This document shows positions 53,467 through 61,130 of a DNA stretch of 64,000 nucleotides, piece after piece (the stretch's first letter is position 1; every line of letters starts with the position of its first letter). The DNA is from JBOGCH01 sp051656645 (GTDB taxonomy: Bacteria > Bacteroidota > Bacteroidia > Bacteroidales > Marinifilaceae). The notes beneath the pieces were generated by a model, which did no database searches, was not told where the DNA came from, and saw nothing but the letters and a program-made list of their open reading frames with translations. The position numbers were made by a program, and so were the translations under genes. Location: contig JBOGCH010000039.1 of the NCBI GenBank assembly GCA_051656645.1, positions 1 through 64,000 of the forward strand, given 5' to 3'.

Positions 53467-54402
53467 CTACCATAATAACGTCATTGAAAAACAGTAACTC
53501 TTATGCATAGGGTTACTGTTTTTTGCTATAATATAACCCGCATCCAATTGTATCATTTTAATATTTATTCCCGCTCCTAAAGTTCCGTAACATGGGGATG
53601 TTTTATCCTCTTGGCCAAAATGATACCCACCTCTGAAAAACAAAAGCTCTTTATAGGAATATTCCAATCCCGCACCACCTTCAATGCCACTAAATTGTTG
53701 CGGCTGCACTCGATACTGTATGCCTACATTTCCCTTTAGCATATGCTTCCTACAAAACACATAATTCCTCGTAGCGCTTAACTGTAAAGCGGATGGTAAA
53801 TCACTATTCACATTACTGTATCTTAACTGCGTTCCCCAATTTTTCATAGCGAGACCTACTGTCCAATTGCTGGCATGGAACAATAAATCAATATCTATGG
53901 CAAAGGCATTAGCTCGTGACATAGCCGCATATTCGGCAATCTTAGATGATATGAAATGTGCATTCAACCCAATAATCAGGCGCGGAGTGATAGCATAACA
54001 ATATCCAGCATCAATTGTAAAATCGCGCGGTTTTTCTTGTCTCAAAACAACTCCATCCATATTGGTTATTGGAAATTGCGGCATATAAAAACCTCTATAC
54101 CCAAAAGCTACACCATGCTTACTTGCCACTCTAAAGTTTCCGGCAGCACTATAAATACCCATGCCACTCATCAAATTGGGCATCCAGGGCATCCAGCTTA
54201 CTCCGGCGCTACCTCGATGATCTGATAATAATGTACGCGTAACATTTCCATAGACATGAAATGCCGATTCTGGGGTCAAAACACCGCTATTTCCCATCGC
54301 CCAATTTGCCGCATCCGGATTAATTGTAACAATTGGAACGGTTTGCCCATGGACAATCGGTGTAAATACAACACAAAGTAGAAGTATAATTAATGTTCTC
54401 AT
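53467..54402 (-). CDS. PorV/PorQ-like outer-membrane protein (type IX secretion associated)
   Basis: A 311-residue FadL-like barrel protein with a signal peptide (first ~19 residues). The start of the mature protein, VTINPDAANWAMGNSGVLTPESA, matches the PorV/PorQ family signature, followed by alternating strands such as SAGVSWMPWMPNL, KHGVAFGYRGFYMPQF and LIIGLNAHFISSKI, ending in W. PorV is a shuttle that carries T9SS cargo to the sortase. Here the gene overlaps by 4 bp the gene of a protease with a T9SS sorting tail, which suggests a dedicated pair (inference). Its 3' end contains a hairpin terminator for the convergent gene. Confidence 0.82.
   Translation of the reverse strand: MRTLIILLLCVVFTPIVHGQTVPIVTINPDAANWAMGNSGVLTPESAFHVYGNVTRTLLSDHRGSAGVSWMPWMPNLMSGMGIYSAAGNFRVASKHGVAFGYRGFYMPQFPITNMDGVVLRQEKPRDFTIDAGYCYAITPRLIIGLNAHFISSKIAEYAAMSRANAFAIDIDLLFHASNWTVGLAMKNWGTQLRYSNVNSDLPSALQLSATRNYVFCRKHMLKGNVGIQYRVQPQQFSGIEGGAGLEYSYKELLFFRGGYHFGQEDKTSPCYGTLGAGINIKMIQLDAGYIIAKNSNPMHKSYCFSMTLLW
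53487..53524. terminator. Terminator embedded in the 3' coding end of the PorV/PorQ-like gene
   Basis: AAAAACAGTAAC (53487-53498) pairs with GTTACTGTTTTT (53512-53523) around a 13-nt loop, followed on the plus strand by T and GC. It lies 20 bp after the hydroxyacid dehydrogenase stop codon but entirely inside the opposing coding sequence, where it encodes part of the last residues of the barrel. Confidence 0.75.
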
Positions 54403-56837
54403 TGTTTTACCATTGAAAATTGGTATTTCCTATTGTTTAATTGGCACTTAAGCGTATACATGCCGCTATTGAGCACAGTTGTTGCAAGTTTCACTGGGAC
54501 GTTGCATTCAACATTTACTTTCTCATGCAAAACTCGCACTCCATACAATGTATAAAGCTCTACGCTCATTTCTCCATGCTCTGTTGGAGGCATCAATATA
54601 TAGAGATATTCACCTACTGGATTAGGATAAATCACGGGACCTTCCACATCACTTTCATAAGATAAGCTAAAAACTTGTCTACACTTCACTCCCACATCAT
54701 CTGTTGCAGTTACTGTTACTGTTGTTACGAAAGGCTCAGTTATGGTAATGGACAATTGAGAACCATTCATTTTCCATATATAACCTGCTACATCCGCAAA
54801 TTGAATTGAATATTGAATCGTTCCATCATCATCAGCAAAATAATCATCCAAATTCAACGTGTGCGTTTCACCTATCTTTGTAAAGACATAATCTTTTAAA
54901 GGTTGTGTAATGTACGGTGGTAAATTAACTGTACGAGTGGCACATTCAATCCATAAAGATGGTAGTGATTCATTTTCCGATGCATCTATTGCTCTTATTC
55001 GCAATAGGTATGCAGTATCCGGTAATACATCGTTAATAAGATAATTTAGCGTATTACCCGGCATCGTTGGTTTCTCCAATTGGTAATTTATAGTCTGTAC
55101 ATTATCTGTTGTCCCTTTTCCTTCGTTAGGCTTTAACAAATACTCTATTCTATAATTTCTTGGGGATATATCCTCTCTATCGGCCACTGCACTCCAAAAC
55201 AAATCTATTCCTCTATGGCTCACTACACCTTTAAAGTCCGTTATTGTATCCGGATGCTCACCACCGTTTGAATATAATGCCCCAGCAGCATTTAAAAAAC
55301 CACATCCCAAGCTAGCTATATATCCGGGATTAAAACCATCTATATCACCTACCCCTTTAAATAAGTATTCTCGTAATTGGTTAGGTGTAAAATCCAATCC
55401 CCCATATTTAGCCAGAATTAAAGCAGCAACGCCGCTAACCTGCGGACATGCCATAGATGTTCCCTCCATGTATCCATACTCATTATTAGGTATTGTACTT
55501 AGTATCATATAATCCGTTCCAAATTTCTGTTCTCCTCCCGGAGCAATGATATCCACCCAGTCTCCATAACAAGAGTACGAGGCACGCTTAAAATTACTAG
55601 CCATAGCAGCAACTGAAGTCACCTTTGGAGAGAAAGCCGGCGAAAAAAGATTCACGTTTCTGTTTCCGGCAGCAAAAAAAAGAATACCTCCACGCATTGG
55701 TCCCGTTTGGTTGCCATGCTCATCCACACCCGCATAAGTAATAAAATAGTCAAATGCATCCAATAAAGATTGGGGAATATAAGTAATTTGGTCATACCCC
55801 CAGCTGTTTTGACAAATAATGGCACCATTATCGGCTGCATACTTTATTGCCTCCGGGATTCGATCACTTCCTATTTCCTTACCGTTATCATCATAATCAA
55901 ATATCTGACAAGACATAAGCTTCACACCACTATTAGGTGTCCCATCTCCTCCTGCAACTCCACAAACTCCTTTTCCATTATTATTAACCGCACCCACTAA
56001 GCCAGCAACATGTGTACCATGCAAATGTGGATGCACATAAATACTATCCTTTAAGAAATTAGAACCGTAAATATCATCCACATATCCGTTACCATCACTA
56101 TCCTCACCGGGTATTCCATTTAGTTCGGCCTCATTCACCCACATGTTAGCAGCTAAATCCTCATGTAGATAATCTATTCCACCATCTACAACAGCAATAA
56201 TAATATCACCACTTCCCACACTTTGCTCCCATGCCGGGAATATGTTTATATCGGCACCCTTAAGCATCTTGTCATCCTTGCCGGTATTTTTATAATGCCA
56301 TTGGAGGTTCAAATGCGGATCGTCAAAGGGTAATGCATCTGCCGCTTCCGCTCTACTTGTTACGTTATTTAATACAACTGCATTTTGCTGGGTTGGAACC
56401 ACTCGTATTTTAGGAATGGATTCAACAATATCAACTCCCGGTACTTCCTTTAAGCCCTGAGCTGCACGTGTTACCGCATGTTTCTTATCAAAATTGACAT
56501 CATACCACAAATGTAGACCAGCTTTTCTAGAACGCTCCTCAAATCGGCGGGTTGGAGGGAAAGTACGCCGTAACTCCTCTACGCCAAAAACTGCAGCAAT
56601 ACTATCCAGAACGGAATTATTGGTATTAATCTCCCCCGAACGGGTAATTTCATTGATTTTATCTCCCCATTCCGCCGAAAGTTTTATGCGCAGAAGCCCT
56701 TCCATTGCCTCTATATTATCCACCGTATTATCCTCTTTCTCAGGAACCATTTTTGTCACCTCATCACTACATGCACATAAAACACATAGAGATAAAAGGA
56801 TTGAAAGGATACTAATAGTATAATTTTTTAAGAGCAT
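54399..56837 (-). CDS. S8 (subtilisin-like) serine protease with T9SS C-terminal sorting domain
   Basis: An 812-residue protease. The N-terminus has a lipobox (LCVLCAC, Cys near 21-23). A propeptide-like region (~45-165) precedes the S8 domain with Asp218 (IIIAVVDGGID), His273 (HLHGTHVAGLVG), oxyanion Asn392 (FFAAGNRN) and Ser461 (EGTSMACPQVSG), so the catalytic triad is complete. A fibronectin-III-like domain (~535-635) and a cadherin-like segment (~645-730) follow. The last ~80 residues (VIYPNPVGEYLYI to FSMVKQ) are a type A T9SS sorting domain. A lipobox together with a T9SS tail is unusual. Located 10 bp after the sulfatase and overlapping the PorV/PorQ-like gene. Confidence 0.92.
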   Translation of the reverse strand: MLLKNYTISILSILLSLCVLCACSDEVTKMVPEKEDNTVDNIEAMEGLLRIKLSAEWGDKINEITRSGEINTNNSVLDSIAAVFGVEELRRTFPPTRRFEERSRKAGLHLWYDVNFDKKHAVTRAAQGLKEVPGVDIVESIPKIRVVPTQQNAVVLNNVTSRAEAADALPFDDPHLNLQWHYKNTGKDDKMLKGADINIFPAWEQSVGSGDIIIAVVDGGIDYLHEDLAANMWVNEAELNGIPGEDSDGNGYVDDIYGSNFLKDSIYVHPHLHGTHVAGLVGAVNNNGKGVCGVAGGDGTPNSGVKLMSCQIFDYDDNGKEIGSDRIPEAIKYAADNGAIICQNSWGYDQITYIPQSLLDAFDYFITYAGVDEHGNQTGPMRGGILFFAAGNRNVNLFSPAFSPKVTSVAAMASNFKRASYSCYGDWVDIIAPGGEQKFGTDYMILSTIPNNEYGYMEGTSMACPQVSGVAALILAKYGGLDFTPNQLREYLFKGVGDIDGFNPGYIASLGCGFLNAAGALYSNGGEHPDTITDFKGVVSHRGIDLFWSAVADREDISPRNYRIEYLLKPNEGKGTTDNVQTINYQLEKPTMPGNTLNYLINDVLPDTAYLLRIRAIDASENESLPSLWIECATRTVNLPPYITQPLKDYVFTKIGETHTLNLDDYFADDDGTIQYSIQFADVAGYIWKMNGSQLSITITEPFVTTVTVTATDDVGVKCRQVFSLSYESDVEGPVIYPNPVGEYLYILMPPTEHGEMSVELYTLYGVRVLHEKVNVECNVPVKLATTVLNSGMYTLKCQLNNRKYQFSMVKQ

Positions 56838-56847
56838 ATCGCGTACT

Positions 56848-58293
56848 TTAGTTAATCATTGTGTTTAGAACGGGATCGGCTATACGATTCAACTCTTGCA
56901 TTAATAATGCATCCATCTTACGCAACAACTTTTCCGAAGCAGTATTGGCAATATTATTCACCTGACGCGGATCAGTCTCTCTATCAAATAATAATATCTC
57001 AGCTTTCTTACCCTTAACAAAATGACAACTGTATGTGTACTGCTCTGTACGTATACCGCGCCATCCATTTATCGGACTTGCCGGTTCATCGTTTTCCATT
57101 TTGAAATACAATTGACAATCGGGAGTTTTACCCTTTCCGTTCATCACACGCTTCGCCAAATTACGAGTTTGCACTGTAGCCGGAATCTGATCTTCATATC
57201 CTATGATAGATAAAAAAGTAGGATATAAATCTTCCAACGCTATAAGAGTTTTCTCATCTATTCGTGGTTTAATCACGTTGGGTAGGGACATAATTAGAGG
57301 TATACGTACAGCACATTCATGTGGGCTATTCTTTCCTATAACACTGTGCATCCCCATCATGTCTCCATGGTCGGATGTAAAAATGATTAATGTATTTTCG
57401 CGTAAGCCATTTTGCTCTAAATAATCCAACAAACGGCCAACATTCTCATCCACGCCGGTCATACAGGCATAATAATCGCGCACGTGTTTCTTGAAAAAGC
57501 GCTTATCCGCATCGGTAAGTAAATTAGGATACTCCTTTGCTAATGCATCTACGTCTAAATCCTTGTAAATCGTTTTATAACGTTCAGGAACTAAACTGTA
57601 ACCCGTATGAGGCGGATTCATCGACACCATCAGTGCAAATGGTTTCTCTTTATTATTATTTATAAATTCAATGGCTCTATCCGTTTCAAATTCTGGCCCC
57701 CACTGATTTACATACTTATATTCATCGCGTGTAGCATCCTTAGTCCAATATAGCGGATTTAAGTGAGCATCGTAAGTTCCATAAGCAATCCACTCGTCAA
57801 ATCCATGTCGGCGAGAAGGCGGACACCATTCATTCCATTTCACCTTTCCCCTATTATTTGCACAATCAATATACGGGGCATACGGCATGTCTAAATGCCA
57901 CTTTCCAATATATCCCGTAGCATATCCATTTTGTTTTAGAATATCACTCCAACAAATGGCATCTTCATGCAACTCCACACCGGGATTGTCTGAATTACAA
58001 TTTAAAGGAACCCCCGAATTGAAAGGATACATACCACTCATAAACATACCGCGTGCAGGTGAAGAGACCGGATAACTACTCACTGCCTGGTGGAAAGAAA
58101 CACCCTGTTTTGCCAACCTATCTAAATTGGGAGTGCGCACAGGTTCCCTATTCATGTAGCCCAATGCATCGCCTCTCCATTGATCAGCCATTATTACAAC
58201 CACATTTAAAGGGCCATCATTTTTCTGCGCATTAGCTTTCAATACAAATGGAACACTCAAAACAGATGTTCCGACCAGCACTTTCAATAACAT
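56848..58293 (-). CDS. Sulfatase (serine-type)
   Basis: A 481-residue secreted sulfatase with an N-terminal signal peptide ending near KANAQK. The metal-binding Asp37-Gln38 is in VVVIMADQWRGD; the formylglycine site is Ser77 in SSPARGMFMSG, the serine-type sequence that needs an anaerobic radical-SAM maturase (anSME), not found here. LIIFTSDHGDMMGMHSVIGK gives further metal ligands. It removes sulfate from glycans; together with the PL8 lyase and GH20 enzyme upstream, chondroitin/dermatan sulfate or mucin sulfate is the likely target class. A TATATTTG box lies 28 bp upstream of the start. Confidence 0.93.
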   Translation of the reverse strand: MLLKVLVGTSVLSVPFVLKANAQKNDGPLNVVVIMADQWRGDALGYMNREPVRTPNLDRLAKQGVSFHQAVSSYPVSSPARGMFMSGMYPFNSGVPLNCNSDNPGVELHEDAICWSDILKQNGYATGYIGKWHLDMPYAPYIDCANNRGKVKWNEWCPPSRRHGFDEWIAYGTYDAHLNPLYWTKDATRDEYKYVNQWGPEFETDRAIEFINNNKEKPFALMVSMNPPHTGYSLVPERYKTIYKDLDVDALAKEYPNLLTDADKRFFKKHVRDYYACMTGVDENVGRLLDYLEQNGLRENTLIIFTSDHGDMMGMHSVIGKNSPHECAVRIPLIMSLPNVIKPRIDEKTLIALEDLYPTFLSIIGYEDQIPATVQTRNLAKRVMNGKGKTPDCQLYFKMENDEPASPINGWRGIRTEQYTYSCHFVKGKKAEILLFDRETDPRQVNNIANTASEKLLRKMDALLMQELNRIADPVLNTMIN

Positions 58294-58320
58294 TGTATTC
58301 TTAATTTATAGTTAGATGCA

Positions 58321-58328
58321 CAAATATA
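58321..58328 (-). promoter_or_regulatory. Candidate -7 promoter box of the sulfatase operon
   Basis: The minus strand reads TATATTTG 28 bp before the sulfatase ATG, a full TAnnTTTG match. It suggests that sulfatase, protease and PorV/PorQ-like genes form their own transcript. Confidence 0.45.
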
Positions 58329-58467
58329 ATATAAATAATATTGCGTTATGTTTCGAACTACTAAATTAACAATGTCGCTTAGTCCCCTCTGTTTCACTTG
58401 TGTAGAACAACACTCTGTTACTCACGTCCTCCAGTTCTCCATGCATCAAAGTAAATATTCACATACT

Positions 58468-58573
58468 CCATCTATATCCCTATGAGATATAGATGGGATA
58501 TAGATGGGGTATAGATGGGATATAGATAGGATATAGAAAGTGTAGAGAAGGTGTAGAGAAGGTGGGGAGAATT
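58468..58573. repeat. 11-bp tandem repeat array, locus C
   Basis: Seven contiguous 11-mers from 58486 to 58562: GATATAGATGG, GATATAGATGG, GGTATAGATGG, GATATAGATAG, GATATAGAAAG, TGTAGAGAAGG, TGTAGAGAAGG, then a decayed TGGGGAGAATT. One inverted unit CCATCTATATC (58468-58478) pairs perfectly with the first tandem unit across a 7-nt loop. The units drift gradually along the array. Compared with loci A and B the purine-rich arm is long and the pyrimidine-rich arm is reduced to one unit. Confidence 0.85.
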
Positions 58574-58604
58574 ACATGAACGAGAGTAATGTTTCGCCGC
58601 CTCT

Positions 58605-61127
58605 TTACAGTATTGTTGTTTGCTGTTTTAGTTTTAATTCAACAAACTGTGTTTCTCCTTTTATCGTTTCAAATTTATGCTCAATAGAGCCTTTCTGTGA
58701 TCTAATATGAAGTTGTATGGCCTCATTATTTTGCAACGGATTACTTATTGAAATTCCATATTTTCCTCGTTTAACATTGACAATAAGGTAGGCCGGACTA
58801 TCGACTGTGATGGAAAAATCAGTACATTGATAAGTACCTTCGGTATGAAATAGTACTTGGTATACATTATCCTCCTTATGGTAAACTGCCTGTAACTGAG
58901 GCGTATTAATCACATCCAAATTGGCATATAGGTTGGTCAACACATTCGCATTTGGCTCACGTACCGTTATTGCATAGGCGTAACTATCAGGACGTGTAGT
59001 ATCGTGGCTATATACCAGTGAGAATATCGAATCGGTAATTTCAGTATTTCGTCCACCATTGTTTATACTCACCCAGTTACCCTTGCGCTGTGCTGCTTTG
59101 AGCGTTACGTTTTTATTCGTATCAAGAATAACATAACACAGTCCACTATGTTGAATTGCTACTTTTGTTGTATTTCCATTGTATAACACTATACTATCTT
59201 TGATTGTGTTACACCTCCAATGGCCATTAGAAGTCATTTCCCAACAGATAATAGCTTCGTCTTTTCTACATTGGTTTATTGTTGTTTGTAGTTGTGCTTT
59301 CGAGTTATCCGTAACAAAAATATTACTACCCAATGCAACAACATCCTTATCAAAGAAGAAATAAGCCTTTTGTGCAGTAAATCCTCTTCTGTTATGTTTG
59401 TATCCGTATGCACCTATCTTTCCGTTGCTCACTCCGCCGGTTAAATTAGAGGTTCCAAGTTCACTCCATCCGCCTCCAAGACCAATATCGCCTGCTTTAC
59501 TTGTTACTCCCGGAATCTTATCCCACTCCCAAACCGGAAAGACATTGTAATACTCATCTCCACTGCAACGTATTGTCAATGCGCCGTCCGAAAGATTACA
59601 ACCTTTTAGGTTTTCGCCATTACCGCTTTCCGTGATACAAGTTCTGGTGGAAGCGCTACGCACCGTAGCTTGGTATTGCGGACGATTATGCACCATATAA
59701 TCCGATCGCCAGAAATTAATATTGTTATGTTTATTCTCTTTCTGCGCATCTTTCAGCATCTCCGTAGCCTTAGTATAGACCTGCTTATTGGGTTTATCCA
59801 ATTTTCCCCATTCATCAAGCAAAGATTCCAAATGCGCGTAATCAAGACAATTCTCTCGTGAAATGCCCCTACCCGAAACACTAAAATCCAAATATTTACC
59901 TCTAAAAACCTGAAGAAAACCTTTACGGATAAAATTAGAGAATATCTCTTTTTGGTTGGGAGCCATGTCAAAACGTGTTCCATACAAATAATTGGACATT
60001 CCTATAATACCGCTAACCAATACTATTCCATAACCGCCAAAATAAAGCTGATTGCCATGTTGATGATAGGACCAATCCTGCTGAATACCTTCCTGTTTGG
60101 TTATCTGCAATGGATAAAATATTTGTTGAGAGGCAACCGTAACAATACTATCATTTTTCAACAAACATCCCCGATAAAGGTGATGCATTGCAATATCCAT
60201 TTTATTGGCACCGGTCCATTTGCGAGGATCACTTTGTGCCATTTTGGCAAATAACGCATTCTTTAACGATGCATCAATATCTGTCGAAGCTGAAGCCATT
60301 AAAACAAGTATATTGGCTAATCTCTGTCCAACAGCAATTTGATTGTGCCACCAATTATGCGAAATTGGATTGGCTACATTCCAATAGTTAAGCGCATCCG
60401 AGATGGCACAAAAAAGAGTGTCGTTACCATAATATTCCGATTGGGGAAAAGTGTAGGACAATGCCATTTGCTCCACATTAGAAAGATGGATATTAGGTTC
60501 CCAATCCGTTCTGAAGTAACATCCGTAATCTATATGTTGCCAATAACCACCACGTCTAAGTGTTGCCACTAGCTGTTCTACCTTACTGTCGGTGTGTTTG
60601 TTGTGTTTTTTGAACAAATTGGTCTTTACTCTTGCAAGAATGGTTTCATACTCATCACTTGCATTTGTCCCATTACAGTGCATTTTCTGTATTTTTGCCA
60701 AGTTGTAATGAGGCAGACATGGCGCTTGTGCTCCAATTATTGTAGCAAGTAACCTGACGCTACTAATACCTTTTCCCATATTGCCGGTCAAAGTATTTGA
60801 GTAAATTTCAAAGGTTACGGATAAATGCTTATCCTTACGGTCTTTTATATTATACGCAATCTCCAACTCTCCCTCTTGTCCCGGCGCGTACTCTCGGTTC
60901 TTAAGATTTGTCACTGTTGTACATCCGCAACCTGACAGCACATACTTTATTTTTAGTGGTGCAGAACCTGTGTTGCTAAAGGTATATGTTACTTTGATTA
61001 TACTATCTGCCGTATCGCGGTTAATAGTGCCTAAATCCATTACATTTTGCTTGAATTGCAGGTTCTGTGCAAAAAGATGGTTTTGGAATAAAAGTAAACA
61101 GAATAGAAATAGATAGTTTCTCATCAA
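58605..61127 (-). CDS. DUF1573-polysaccharide lyase family 8 fusion
   Basis: An 840-residue secreted protein with a signal peptide of ~20 residues. Residues ~23-130 are a DUF1573 domain (MDLGTINRDTADSI, VLSGCGCTTVTNL, EYAPGQEGELEIAYN). From ~140 onward it is a PL8-type lyase: NWWHNQIAVGQRL (258-270), WTGANKM (Asn307), DWSYHQHGNQLYFGGYG with His357 and Tyr366 as the expected catalytic pair, and GRGISREN with the conserved Arg, then the C-terminal beta domains. PL8 enzymes cleave chondroitin sulfate, hyaluronan or xanthan by beta-elimination. It starts 3 bp after the GH20 stop codon. PL8 lyases usually lack a DUF1573 domain. Confidence 0.9.
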   Translation of the reverse strand: MMRNYLFLFCLLLFQNHLFAQNLQFKQNVMDLGTINRDTADSIIKVTYTFSNTGSAPLKIKYVLSGCGCTTVTNLKNREYAPGQEGELEIAYNIKDRKDKHLSVTFEIYSNTLTGNMGKGISSVRLLATIIGAQAPCLPHYNLAKIQKMHCNGTNASDEYETILARVKTNLFKKHNKHTDSKVEQLVATLRRGGYWQHIDYGCYFRTDWEPNIHLSNVEQMALSYTFPQSEYYGNDTLFCAISDALNYWNVANPISHNWWHNQIAVGQRLANILVLMASASTDIDASLKNALFAKMAQSDPRKWTGANKMDIAMHHLYRGCLLKNDSIVTVASQQIFYPLQITKQEGIQQDWSYHQHGNQLYFGGYGIVLVSGIIGMSNYLYGTRFDMAPNQKEIFSNFIRKGFLQVFRGKYLDFSVSGRGISRENCLDYAHLESLLDEWGKLDKPNKQVYTKATEMLKDAQKENKHNNINFWRSDYMVHNRPQYQATVRSASTRTCITESGNGENLKGCNLSDGALTIRCSGDEYYNVFPVWEWDKIPGVTSKAGDIGLGGGWSELGTSNLTGGVSNGKIGAYGYKHNRRGFTAQKAYFFFDKDVVALGSNIFVTDNSKAQLQTTINQCRKDEAIICWEMTSNGHWRCNTIKDSIVLYNGNTTKVAIQHSGLCYVILDTNKNVTLKAAQRKGNWVSINNGGRNTEITDSIFSLVYSHDTTRPDSYAYAITVREPNANVLTNLYANLDVINTPQLQAVYHKEDNVYQVLFHTEGTYQCTDFSITVDSPAYLIVNVKRGKYGISISNPLQNNEAIQLHIRSQKGSIEHKFETIKGETQFVELKLKQQTTIL

Positions 61128-61130
61128 AAA

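Larger units (their letters stand above)
58294..58604. other. Spacer between the PL8 fusion and the sulfatase
   Basis: This 311-bp spacer in a co-directional run contains the sulfatase -7 box at its left end and the 11-bp tandem array of locus C (58468-58573). No classical terminator for the PL8 gene was seen; the 11-bp hairpin of locus C is the only candidate. Confidence 0.55.

Noticed and set aside
58486..58573. Possible CRISPR array
   Set aside because: The 11-bp units are contiguous with no spacers, too short for CRISPR repeats, and no cas gene is in the window.
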